A program made the translations under genes and the position numbers. Below the pieces are notes generated by a model that worked only from the letters and a program-made list of their open reading frames with translations, ran no database searches and was not told where the DNA came from. Positions 24,813-33,184 of a stretch of 42,598 nucleotides of DNA are shown in pieces. This DNA comes from Legionellales bacterium. GTDB lineage: Bacteria; Pseudomonadota; Gammaproteobacteria; Comchoanobacterales; Comchoanobacteraceae. Positions within the stretch are counted from its first letter, which is position 1. The number at the start of each line of letters is the position of its first letter. The stretch spans positions 1 to 42,598 of the forward strand of contig PBLX01000064.1 in NCBI GenBank assembly GCA_002722435.1, given 5' to 3'.

Positions 24813-26267
24813 TTATGAGACTGTACACGCGTATCTCTGATCACTGATTCCTGGGCCATCCCTTTCGGGTTGCTGCGTAGATGCATCATGATTAAAAATA
24901 GAAAGCCTTGAACAGTTATGACTGAGATTTTCGTAGTGCTGAATTGCATCATCTACAGTCAGAGTATCTTCACAATTGTATGCATGTGCTATCTCGAGCG
25001 CTAGGCCGCGTGGTAATTGACCATTGTCATGAATTCTCAAATAATTCAATAATCGTAACACTACATGCGGTAAATGACCATTGGCATGAGTTTTCAAATA
25101 ATTCAATAATCGTAACATTACATCGGGATCTTTTATTTTTCCTGACTCACGATAAAAAATTTCAAGTCGCTCTCTCTTTATAGCAATAAACTCGTGAAGA
25201 CTGTCATCATGTCCGTGCACCCGACCCTGAACAAGATCACACTCTTCTGGTCCATCGAGACTTCTGAAATAGTCACTCAGTGCGCCTGTATCGGGATCTT
25301 TCATTGCCCAATGAGGATTATTATTCTTTGATAACGGACCATATACAAGCAGACTGTCGCCAAGTGACTTTTTAGCAAAGCCAGACATATGTTCGCTCCA
25401 ATATTCTGAGCAAACATGAATATTTTTTTCGCCCAGAGCATGAGCCAGTGTTTTCATTGCACCAGTCAGTGGAGTGGGGATTATTAAATAGTGCTTGTTT
25501 CCTAAAATATCGGATTGTTGACCTGAGACATATGCGGAAAAGCCTTTAAGTATTGGACCGGTTCTCGCAAAGAATCGTTTGGGATCAACGGCATGCCAAG
25601 GATTTTTAAAGAAGCCAAAATGGCTGAATGTTGGTGTTTTTTTATCTGTTGCATACGGTACTGAGATCACAATATCTTGATAATACACATAGTGATTTAT
25701 TTCCTGCAGAGTGACCGTTTCTAAATGGTCGCAATGCTTCTTGAGTGTTTTTTGGGTAATAGGCTCAGTCGATCCGTAAACCATAAATCGTGGTGAACAA
25801 GGCACTGAAGGCTCTATTAAACTTACAGCCGCGGTTCCGTCAATTCTTGAAAGAATTGGGTAAATTTTATGTGCTAAATAATCGATACCAGAGCGGTCAC
25901 GGACCGCTGAATACCCAGATAGCGCTCTTTTAAATAAAGGCGCATAGCAAGGCATTGGATCATTCCAAGATGTTGATGAAACAAATTCCAAAAAAGCTTC
26001 ATAGTCATCTAGCGATCGATACTTGCAAAAATCCTCAGTGTCACTTGCGTTCTTCTCGGCCTGTTTGTATTCAAGTATAATAAACGCCAACCATTTACCT
26101 ACTTCATGATTATTGGTCTGTTGGTAATAGTCTCTCCAAAAACGAAAATTACTATCGGTTAGTTGTTCGAATCCAAGATAGAGCGCCTGGCCGTTGTCGA
26201 GATCTTGTTGGCCAAGAAAACATACAATATTGTCATTATTGTTGTTATAAGTAATTTTTTCCATCAT
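24813..26267 (-). CDS. Hypothetical protein, 484 aa
   Basis: I do not recognise this protein. It has no signal peptide or membrane span and looks soluble and cytoplasmic or exported by a leaderless route. The N-terminal third is rich in Asn and aromatic residues (FRFWRDYYQQTNNHEVGKWL). A central block looks alpha/beta (KHYLIIPTPLTGAMKTLAHA, then LGDSLLVYGPLSKNN). Near residues 390-430 a 19-residue segment is repeated in tandem (LRLLNYLKTHANGHLP and LRLLNYLRIHDNGQLP; 57 bases per copy, about 25036-25150). The double ATG has only a weak ribosome site. Its position between envelope and ankyrin genes fits an accessory locus, but no function can be assigned. Confidence 0.65.
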   Translation of the reverse strand: MMEKITYNNNNDNIVCFLGQQDLDNGQALYLGFEQLTDSNFRFWRDYYQQTNNHEVGKWLAFIILEYKQAEKNASDTEDFCKYRSLDDYEAFLEFVSSTSWNDPMPCYAPLFKRALSGYSAVRDRSGIDYLAHKIYPILSRIDGTAAVSLIEPSVPCSPRFMVYGSTEPITQKTLKKHCDHLETVTLQEINHYVYYQDIVISVPYATDKKTPTFSHFGFFKNPWHAVDPKRFFARTGPILKGFSAYVSGQQSDILGNKHYLIIPTPLTGAMKTLAHALGEKNIHVCSEYWSEHMSGFAKKSLGDSLLVYGPLSKNNNPHWAMKDPDTGALSDYFRSLDGPEECDLVQGRVHGHDDSLHEFIAIKRERLEIFYRESGKIKDPDVMLRLLNYLKTHANGHLPHVVLRLLNYLRIHDNGQLPRGLALEIAHAYNCEDTLTVDDAIQHYENLSHNCSRLSIFNHDASTQQPERDGPGISDQRYACTVS

Positions 26268-26714
26268 ATGTCTCTACTTTTTTTAATGATTATATCATGA
26301 TAGGTAATCTATGGCCATGACCACTACATGATCAATTATTCAAGATAGTGGTATTTTTTGGGAAGACTTTCTATGGCCTCTCTGTTGTTTACTTTAGCCC
26401 CACCCAAAGCGCGGTCCGGAATCACATATCCCAGATCTCAATGACGACGAAATCAGAGTATTCTAAATCTCTTAACTGTTCGCCGCTCTCAGCAATTACG
26501 ACAGCAGTATTCCTAACGCATGCTGCTTACCCTGTTCTAATCTAGTGTCAATCTAGCAGAAGAGCGCAAACTTGTATGTTGCTGTTTGATAATACCCAAA
26601 ACAGGCGAGGTTGGCAGGCTGGACACTCCATAATTCAATGTGAAGATCACATAATCTAGAGTGAGCGCATATCTACTAAGCATGCTTGTTTATAAGCAAA
26701 AGAAGGCGCATATG
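26268..26714. other. Gene-free stretch
   Basis: About 450 bases with only a short plus-strand frame (26348-26545) that lacks a ribosome site and coding character. I see no convincing hairpin terminator for the porin gene, which ends at 26715 on the minus strand. Confidence 0.45.
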
Positions 26715-27620
26715 TTAGAATGCAAAAGTGATAGCAATACTAGATGTCGAACCATTACTTTCCCGAACTCCAGTATTATACCTCTTATCGTATGCACTGG
26801 CTGAGATTGTCATGGCACCATAAGTGTATGATGCACCGAGGCCCATGCTCACTTTATCATCCGCTGAGCCTATTGATGAACTATTATGAGCCGCGCCACA
26901 ACTAAAAGAGATATCGTCACTTACCGCGTATGCTATTGCCGCTCCAACTGTAGTATATTCCCAGCTATTTTGATTAACCACATCGTTCGTACTGCCATGA
27001 TCAGTACCAGCATGGCCAGCTGCAGCACTGAAACCTATCATCATACCTGATATTCCGGTATCAACCCCATACCTCACTCCCGCAGCGAGAGCCTGTGTAG
27101 CTCCTGAATCAAGAAACTGATCAGCTGCCGCGGCAGAGAATACTATCAAAACGCCGGGTATCGCAGCAGGACTATAGGTAACTCCTGCCTGAACCTTAGT
27201 CTCATCTGATAAGTCGGTATTGTATTGGGTATGACTAACACTAACGTTCCAGCCCCAAGCCTCTTCATATGCAGTCGGTGTCATATCATCGATTGCAGCC
27301 AATGTCTGATCACCGGCACCACCCCTACTGATAGTCCCAAACCTGCCGCTATAGCTAATCTGACCAGTTGTTATATTATCTGCAGTGGTGTTAGGGTTGT
27401 CCATTGTGAGATAAGACAACGACACTGACCATCCGTTATCCGTTGCACCTGATCCAGCAAAACTGAGGGAATCGCCCATGTTCCATGCGCCGCTCGATGG
27501 CGCTGCTCCTTTCTCGAATTCTTCACCTATTTTCATACTACCAGTCATAGTTGCTGTCACTGCCTGAAGCGAACCGCATATGGTCGCGAATACTAATAAG
27601 GTGATTGGTGATTTATGCAT
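26715..27620 (-). CDS. Outer-membrane porin
   Basis: A 301-residue exported beta-barrel, probably a trimeric general-diffusion porin. The signal is ITLLVFATICGSLQAVTA. The mature protein begins with a strand-like segment (TMTGSMKIGEEFEKG) and continues with repeated amphipathic strands (GWSVSLSYLTMD, GWNVSVSHTQYN, KVSMGLGASYTYGAMTISA). It ends SSIAITFAF, the C-terminal Phe needed for Bam recognition. A loop block (SYSGRFGTISRGGAGDQTL) resembles the porin GxFGxxxxG motif at the start of the constriction region. Composition is Ala/Gly/Ser-rich. No strong ribosome site is visible. It is a single gene and pore specificity is unknown. Confidence 0.85.
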   Translation of the reverse strand: MHKSPITLLVFATICGSLQAVTATMTGSMKIGEEFEKGAAPSSGAWNMGDSLSFAGSGATDNGWSVSLSYLTMDNPNTTADNITTGQISYSGRFGTISRGGAGDQTLAAIDDMTPTAYEEAWGWNVSVSHTQYNTDLSDETKVQAGVTYSPAAIPGVLIVFSAAAADQFLDSGATQALAAGVRYGVDTGISGMMIGFSAAAGHAGTDHGSTNDVVNQNSWEYTTVGAAIAYAVSDDISFSCGAAHNSSSIGSADDKVSMGLGASYTYGAMTISASAYDKRYNTGVRESNGSTSSIAITFAF

Positions 27621-27905
27621 AAGAAAGCTTGATTGAATATGTATTTATGGTACGCATTGGGTGCGCACGCCGCTAGCAGATTTTGACTCAATGTAATGTA
27701 GGTAATCGCTGCAATGCATTTGCACAATGCAATATTTGAATCAGCGCGAATTTTGCTAATGTTTCGCACGATGCGCCACTTACATGCGACAAGAGTGATG
27801 CTTGGCAGCGGGCGGTAACGCCTTGAATTGTTCGCCTCCATAGACTAAGCATCATTGGCCTTAGATCATTGTGCCTCAATAATTCAAGTGCAATACCTAG
27901 CATTG
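27621..27905. other. Gene-free stretch upstream of the porin gene
   Basis: Overlapping minus-strand frames here (27593-27841, 27688-27945) look like chance openings: no ribosome sites and cysteine/leucine-rich composition without domains. The porin promoter should lie here but I could not fix it. Confidence 0.4.
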
Positions 27906-28202
27906 CTACCACAACCATGCGTTGCCAATGAGGACGTATCGGCAAAATATCCAGTCTTCATAATAAACACCATACGGAGATATAACATCATTTGTATTAT
28001 TTGTTGCTACGCCGTGAGCAATGAGTTTGTCAAATGTATCTGCTGGTGAATGCCTCGCAGTAGCAATGCCACCCGTGTAGACATGCGTGCCAGTCATGTT
28101 GCTGTCGATTGGATGGCCTAACTGTTTACCTAAGCGTTGAAGCCAAATCGATAGGCTGCCCTCGCTATGGACTGGTTCTTGGAGGCTTAAAGATTGAGCC
28201 AA
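27906..28202 (-). CDS. Possible small gene or frameshifted tail of the ankyrin gene
   Basis: A 98-residue frame overlaps the end of the 696-residue ankyrin gene by 38 bases and continues downstream. Its composition is protein-like (SIWLQRLGKQLGHPIDSN, then GIATARHSPADTFDKLIAHG). It has no ribosome site of its own, so it is either translated by coupling or is the remains of a longer C terminus displaced by a frameshift near 28165-28202. I do not recognise the family, and it could be non-coding. Confidence 0.3.
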   Translation of the reverse strand: MAQSLSLQEPVHSEGSLSIWLQRLGKQLGHPIDSNMTGTHVYTGGIATARHSPADTFDKLIAHGVATNNTNDVISPYGVYYEDWIFCRYVLIGNAWLW

Positions 28203-30255
28203 TGGCTGTACTTGCTATGGTCAGTGCGCTAAAAAAGTTGATTGCTTTTGCAGTGATATCATCCTCACTGCTTAAGTCCACTGTCGATATTGAGTAATAC
28301 ATCATTGCTGCTGCCGCAATGCATCCGATAACGCCAATAATACTCGCACCAGATCTTGCAAAGTCATTGATGCGCGATGCACGGAGCTCAACCGGGCTTA
28401 ACACAGTGTGCATGGTCGCCCAGGTAAGCGCAGCCAAAAATACTTCTGGTGATGGTGAATCTGTTTGTTTGGCCCCGGTTTTGGGTGATAACAATTGGAA
28501 TAGCATATCATCATCACCGTGGTCCATGGCATGAAAATGAGCACTGCCGTAATACATTGTTGTGTCTGCGCCTGCTGAGATAAGTTTTTCAACCAAAGCA
28601 CTGTTCCCATTAACCGCTGCATATGCCAACGCATTGTGACCATTCTTATTCATTGCACTTACATCGACTCTTGCTGCAATAAGCTGATCCAGCGCCGCTT
28701 CATTTGGCATGCAAATAGCTAGTATCAATGGCGTGATGCCGTCTTTCATCTCTTTATTGACGTCCGCTCCTGCAGCGATCAGCTGACTTAGCATTTCCAT
28801 ATCGTTTTGTGTAATTGATATAATCAGTGGTGTGAGACCATCCTCCTCTTGGTCAAGCTCCACACCGGCTTTGATGAGTTGTTGTGTGACGTTGTTCAAT
28901 CCTTCTAATTGGCTATATTGCAAGGCTGAAGCGCCTCGATGATAAGCGTTGATATCCATAGTGCCACCCTCTTGATTGATGATCTTGATCATCTCATCAA
29001 GAGGTATTGCAGACTCACTACTGGTCCACACTGGTAATGTCTCATCCGAAAAGATAAACCCGCTGCCTAAACTTGTTGGGTCACTTGTTAAGTACGGGGT
29101 CCCTTGGCTATTTTGCATACGCAGCAGTTGCCTGAATATTCTGTGATCACCACCCGATACAGCATCCGTGCAGAGTGAACGCCATGCGTTGATGTCTTCG
29201 GTTTGGTTATTGATGTTTTCAAGCGCAACCTTGAGCAGACCATAGGATTGTCTCAATACCCCTAGTTGCAGTAAGTCTTGACCGTCATGATGCTTATTGA
29301 TGATGTCCTGTATTGTGCCCCGCTCTATTAAGAATCGTATGACATCCGTATTGGCTGATCTTAATGCGCCGGGATATTGGCGCACCATATTCTGCAGTGC
29401 AGTTTGTTTGTCCTCGCCTATCTGCTCTGGATCACAAAAAGTCAAATGATAAAGATCGTCAAAGTAATGCTCTGAGCTCTTTTCGAGAAAATACGCCTTG
29501 ATACGGTCGACAAGAGTGTCTCGATCGATTGCCGTAAACTTTGCGTGTAAGTCATCGGTTGTTGTGCTTAGCTCCTCACGCTTCATCCAGTTGACAAGAT
29601 CATCAACTTTGTTGGTGACAAAAGTATCTATTGTTGCTTCATCCGTCGCTGTTGGTCGCCCTTTGCGTAGCAGCAAATCCAATTTTTGGGCGATCTCTGA
29701 CTTCAGTTGCTCCATATCCAGTTGCTCCATATCTTCTGGGCTGTTGTATAAGCCATCTATCATACGACTCGCCAGCTCTTCGGACAGATCATGTAATCGC
29801 TGCTTTCTGGCATTGATTTCCCTTGTCGTTGTGGCTGCTTGAAGGCTATCCTCAACAAGTAAGCGCGTCATCGGTGATGTGCTGCCGTATCTGTCTCCAT
29901 CGATCACAAAGCTCTGGTTGCGATATAAACTTTCTAATAATATGAGACATAATGGAATTAATCGTTGGTTGCCTCTAAGTAACATTCCGTTGTTATTTTC
30001 CTCAGACGCTCTAGATGCTTTATCTTGGACGTTTCCCCATGGCGATGGCATACCAATGTCTTGCAACGTTTGGCTGAGATCAGCAACCAATTGGTTTTCG
30101 TCGTTTTCGGTCATCATCGCAGTAATATCTTTGATATCACCTACTCTTTCATCATTGGATATTCCTGCCTGCAGCATCAAGTGCTTTTCTGTCTTGATTG
30201 CATCCCAGCGTTGATTGAGCTGCTTGATTCTTGTATCTGTTATAAAACTAAGCAT
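28165..30255 (-). CDS. Ankyrin-repeat protein with N-domain and C-terminal membrane hairpin (696 aa)
   Basis: The N-domain carries the family marks: IKQLNQRWDAIKTEK near residue 10, LQDIGMPSPWGNV at 65-77, LTFCDPEQIGEDKQ followed by GALRSANTDVIRFLIERG, and QSYGLLKVALENI. About five ankyrin repeats follow (GLTPLIISITQNDMEMLSQL; GITPLILAICMPNEAALDQL; GHNALAYAAVNGNSALVEKL). The C terminus has two hydrophobic helices (GASIIGVIGCIAAAAMMYY and INFFSALTIASTAIGSIF) and ends in a short basic-Pro tail. The middle contains a small duplication, DMEQLDMEQL. No Shine-Dalgarno is seen. Membrane anchoring is predicted and target proteins are unknown. Confidence 0.85.
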   Translation of the reverse strand: MLSFITDTRIKQLNQRWDAIKTEKHLMLQAGISNDERVGDIKDITAMMTENDENQLVADLSQTLQDIGMPSPWGNVQDKASRASEENNNGMLLRGNQRLIPLCLILLESLYRNQSFVIDGDRYGSTSPMTRLLVEDSLQAATTTREINARKQRLHDLSEELASRMIDGLYNSPEDMEQLDMEQLKSEIAQKLDLLLRKGRPTATDEATIDTFVTNKVDDLVNWMKREELSTTTDDLHAKFTAIDRDTLVDRIKAYFLEKSSEHYFDDLYHLTFCDPEQIGEDKQTALQNMVRQYPGALRSANTDVIRFLIERGTIQDIINKHHDGQDLLQLGVLRQSYGLLKVALENINNQTEDINAWRSLCTDAVSGGDHRIFRQLLRMQNSQGTPYLTSDPTSLGSGFIFSDETLPVWTSSESAIPLDEMIKIINQEGGTMDINAYHRGASALQYSQLEGLNNVTQQLIKAGVELDQEEDGLTPLIISITQNDMEMLSQLIAAGADVNKEMKDGITPLILAICMPNEAALDQLIAARVDVSAMNKNGHNALAYAAVNGNSALVEKLISAGADTTMYYGSAHFHAMDHGDDDMLFQLLSPKTGAKQTDSPSPEVFLAALTWATMHTVLSPVELRASRINDFARSGASIIGVIGCIAAAAMMYYSISTVDLSSEDDITAKAINFFSALTIASTAIGSIFKPPRTSP

Positions 30256-30266
30256 CTGTATAATTA

Positions 30267-30437
30267 TTATTTTATTATCATTAAAATATAGACTAAGTTT
30301 TCTATTTTTGCCGATAAAATCGCGACATTTTTTGACAATATCTCGCTTTTTGACCCTTTCAATGACTGCTTAATTGATGCGCCTATTCCATACACGGCCA
30401 TGGCGTGGATCGCGGTATTGACGCCTATTTGAGCCAT
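30267..30437 (-). other. Short open frame in the duplicated control region
   Basis: Fifty-six codons read MAQIGVNTAIHAMAVYGIGA, then SIKQSLKGSKSEILSKNVAI and an LVYILMIIK tail. The composition is plausible. The second copy of this region (about 31740-31880) carries indels that break the same frame early, and no well-placed ribosome site exists. It may be a decayed gene or a chance frame within a non-coding element. Confidence 0.2.
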
Positions 30438-30552
30438 ATCCTGAATGACCCTAGCGGTTGTTTATGATGACAAAATACGGCTGCCCGCTAGTCGTCATAT
30501 TGGTGTCAGCGTTGACTTTTCCTTTTGAAATGTTATAATATAAAAAATAATG
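30315..30552. repeat. Duplicated control region, copy A
   Basis: About 230 bases preceding the 385-residue gene recur before the 373-residue gene. They start AAAATCGCGAyATTTTTTGA and include ATTGATGCGyCTATTCCATA and GATGACAAAATACGGCTG. Inside, CTAGCGG (30451-30457)/CCGCTAG (30485-30491) and TATGATGAC (30463-30471)/GTCGTCATA (30491-30499) are interleaved inverted repeats. The promoter is at its right end. Confidence 0.85.
30512..30539 (+). promoter_or_regulatory. Promoter of the 385-residue gene
   Basis: TTGACT (30512-30517) and TATAAT (30534-30539) with a 16-base spacer, 5/6 and 6/6 consensus. The leader to ATG 30573 would be about 27 bases. Confidence 0.8.
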
Positions 30553-30572
30553 AAAAAAGTCAGGAACAAAAA

Positions 30573-31730
30573 ATGCTAGAACCCACTCAATCCCCGGACA
30601 TCGGCGGCCCGTGCATCATCGTCGAAAATAGACGCGTACATTTGAACCGTTCTAATGAACATCTTTTGATCAAATGGGGCCGAGCTCCATTTACAGAGTG
30701 TGTTAATAGTATTAATATGCAATTTCGCACAAATCCGTTTACCAACCTCATACCTCGCTTGCTGGCATTTGGGCCGATCAAGCTTAACCATGCACTAAAT
30801 AAATTATTGAATAGCCATTCTTTTTTTCCGAATCCACACTTGAATCAACAATCGACCAGTGGACAGGAAGCTGGAGAAACAGACACGACGCTCCCTCTTG
30901 CGCTGTCAGTGTTCTGTACTCATGAGCTGTCATCCATTGCTGATGATATACGCAGGTGTATCGATGAACTGGAATTATCTGACACCCCTATCGGCACCAC
31001 AGCTGAACCTGATCCTATGAAAGACACCCGCTCGTTGATTATATTTCTCATATATTATATGCAACTATTCTATCATTACCATTACGATCGTAGGGATTTA
31101 CAATACATTAGAACAGCTGTGCGTAGTATGCTCGAAAAGCTAGACGGCGTACTAAAAACCCATTTAGCAACCGAAACGGATGATCATTCCAGAAACCGTC
31201 ATTTGAGAGAATTATTGAATCTTTATATCCCAAAATTAGACACAGAACCTGATCCATCTCCATACAAATTGCTCCCTTGGGAAGACCTATGCAAAGGAAT
31301 TATTGGATCACCGGATCTGGACTATGGACTACTACGCTATGCACTTGCACTGGGTTTAAAGTCTTATCAATCTATTTATACGCGTAAGGGAACGCATAAC
31401 TATCTGTTGGATCTTGGTCTGACTAATGTAAAGGTTTTGAATGATTTAGAGGGTTTGTCTAAATTAAAGAATGCTTTAGCGCCCCTTGTGAGAATGGCAG
31501 CTGATTCCACGAACGAAGAAGAGCGTAACACATTTTTTCGGATGATTGAAATCTCTCTTTTATATAATAGGATAGATACCATCCCACCTTTATTGGGCTT
31601 CGGCGAATCCCAACATCATAAGAGAAGATGCCAAGAAATTCTTGACACCGCCATAAAAAGAAATCAAAACCCAGAGAGTAATTTACAATATCCTGCAATT
31701 GAGCTAGCGACGCCTGCTATGACTCCGTAA
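30573..31730 (+). CDS. Ankyrin-less N-domain paralogue, 385 aa
   Basis: I do not recognise a named family. The protein has no signal, membrane span or ankyrin repeat. It aligns by eye with the N-domain of the neighbouring ankyrin proteins: SSIADDIRRCIDELELSDTP matches ATLRNELDRALRDLGLEPPW of the 757-residue protein, both followed by an Arg-led hydrophobic helix (RSLIIFLIYYMQLF), and LLRYALALGLKSYQSIY recalls the later part. I chose ATG 30573, with AGGAA upstream; the frame also opens at a TTG (30525) but that lies inside the promoter. It is one of a tandem pair with the next gene. It may work alone, or regulate or compete with the ankyrin proteins; this is inference. Confidence 0.8.
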   Translation: MLEPTQSPDIGGPCIIVENRRVHLNRSNEHLLIKWGRAPFTECVNSINMQFRTNPFTNLIPRLLAFGPIKLNHALNKLLNSHSFFPNPHLNQQSTSGQEAGETDTTLPLALSVFCTHELSSIADDIRRCIDELELSDTPIGTTAEPDPMKDTRSLIIFLIYYMQLFYHYHYDRRDLQYIRTAVRSMLEKLDGVLKTHLATETDDHSRNRHLRELLNLYIPKLDTEPDPSPYKLLPWEDLCKGIIGSPDLDYGLLRYALALGLKSYQSIYTRKGTHNYLLDLGLTNVKVLNDLEGLSKLKNALAPLVRMAADSTNEEERNTFFRMIEISLLYNRIDTIPPLLGFGESQHHKRRCQEILDTAIKRNQNPESNLQYPAIELATPAMTP

Positions 31731-31990
31731 AAATCGCGATATTTTTTGACAATATCTCACTTTTTTAGCCAATCAATGACTGCTTGAATATTGTATTTAT
31801 AGCTGCTTAATTGATGCGTCTATTCCATACACGGTCATGGCGTGGCGCGGTATTGCTGCCTATTTGAGCCATGCTCTGAATGGCCCTAGCGGTTGCTTAT
31901 GATGACAAAATACGGCTGTCCGCTAGTCGTCATATTGGTGTTAGGATTGACTTTTCTTTAGAAATGTTATAATATAATACCTTGATAAGA
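31728..31990. repeat. Duplicated control region, copy B
   Basis: This is the counterpart of the region at 30315-30552. It begins at the stop codon of the 385-residue gene and carries a 23-base insertion (near 31783-31805) and small indels. The interleaved inverted repeats are kept (CTAGCGG 31886-31892, CCGCTAG 31920-31926). It shows that the duplicated unit is about 1.4 kb and includes control region plus gene. Confidence 0.85.
31947..31973 (+). promoter_or_regulatory. Promoter of the 373-residue gene
   Basis: TTGACT (31947-31952) and TATAAT (31968-31973). The spacer is 15 bases, one shorter than in copy A, so this copy may be weaker. Confidence 0.7.
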
Positions 31991-32007
31991 AAAACCAAGG
32001 AAAAAAG

Positions 32008-33129
32008 ATGCCAATAATATTTTCAGAATGCTTGAAAAGGGATGCGCTCCAGGAGCGAAGCAACAAGTTTATCAACATCGTACCTCGCTTGCTGGCACTT
32101 GGGCCGATCAAACTTAACCATGCACTAAATAAATTATTGAACAGCGATTCTTTTTTTCCGAATCCACACTTGAATCAACAATCGACCAGTGGACAGGAAG
32201 CTGAAGCTGGAGAAACAGACAAGACGTTTCCTTTTGCGCTATCAGTGTTCTGTACGTATGAGCTGACAACTATTGCTGATGACATACGCGCGTGTATCGA
32301 TGAACTGGAATTATCTGACACCCCTACTAGTACCTCAGCTCATGCTGATCCTCTGAAAGACACCCGCTCGTTTATCCTATTTTTCTTGTATTATTTGGAA
32401 GTATTCTCTCAAAACAAGCTATACTCGCGTGATGATCAAGAATCCATTATACAAACCGTGCGCAAATTGCTCGATGAGCTACACGCTGTACTAAGAACTC
32501 ATTTAGCAACCGAAGCGGATAATCCCAGAAATCGTCATTTGAGTGAATTATTGGATCTTTATATCCCAGAAATAGAGACCCATGAGTCAGGGTCCCCTGT
32601 CTCAGTGTCGCTACCTTGGCGAAAACTACTCGAAAGAATAGTTGGAGATCCTTCACTATTACGCTATGCACTTACACTACGGCCCAAGATCGATCGATCG
32701 GATTCTTACATGACTCAGCATGAGGAGTATACTCCGTTTCCAGAAACTCACGATCCTTATTCACATCAATGTTGGTCTCATGCTGCATTGGCTGAAGGCG
32801 AGCCCAACTTCTCCTTACTTAAAGATGAAGGGTTCGATGTCAATGTACTGTACTCAGCACCCCCACTCGGTGAGACTGCTCTGCAATGCATCACGAGATT
32901 GGCAGCTAAGTTAGATAGCGAAGATCGCAGAAACGAGTTTTTCCGTGCGATTGAAAGACTTGTTGGTGTACAAGGCGTAATCACCACTCCCTCATTATTG
33001 TGTACTCGCATGGAGCTTGCCACAAGAGCCGAAGAAATCATTGCTACCGCCACAGAAAGAAGTCGTAACCCAGAGAGTGATTTGCAATATCCTGCAATTG
33101 AGCCAGCGACGCCAGCTGTGGCTCCGTAG
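32008..33129 (+). CDS. Ankyrin-less N-domain paralogue, 373 aa
   Basis: Tandem paralogue of the 385-residue gene. Shared blocks are almost identical near the N terminus (GPIKLNHALNKLLNS, FFPNPHLNQQSTSGQEA) and at the end (NPESDLQYPAIE). The central helix pair is ADDIRACIDELELSDTP, then RSFILFFLYYLEVF. The first 30 residues differ completely from its partner, and the region around residues 230-300 is diverged and longer (SHQCWSHAALAEGEP, FSLLKDEGFDVNVLYSAPP), recalling an ankyrin-like helix-loop. AAGGA precedes the ATG. It is convergent with the largest ankyrin gene (56 bases apart). Function is unknown; divergence between duplicates suggests different partners. Confidence 0.8.
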   Translation: MPIIFSECLKRDALQERSNKFINIVPRLLALGPIKLNHALNKLLNSDSFFPNPHLNQQSTSGQEAEAGETDKTFPFALSVFCTYELTTIADDIRACIDELELSDTPTSTSAHADPLKDTRSFILFFLYYLEVFSQNKLYSRDDQESIIQTVRKLLDELHAVLRTHLATEADNPRNRHLSELLDLYIPEIETHESGSPVSVSLPWRKLLERIVGDPSLLRYALTLRPKIDRSDSYMTQHEEYTPFPETHDPYSHQCWSHAALAEGEPNFSLLKDEGFDVNVLYSAPPLGETALQCITRLAAKLDSEDRRNEFFRAIERLVGVQGVITTPSLLCTRMELATRAEEIIATATERSRNPESDLQYPAIEPATPAVAP

Positions 33130-33184
33130 TAGAGCTAGGATACCTAATCGATGCCTTCAAGCACAACGTTTTCAAGATGCTTGA

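Noticed and set aside
27593-27945. Minus-strand frames of 82 and 85 codons upstream of the porin
   Set aside because: No ribosome site, odd composition, overlap with each other and with the porin start.
30525-30572. N-terminal extension of the 385-residue protein from a TTG
   Set aside because: It would begin inside the promoter, before the expected transcription start; ATG 30573 has a good ribosome site.
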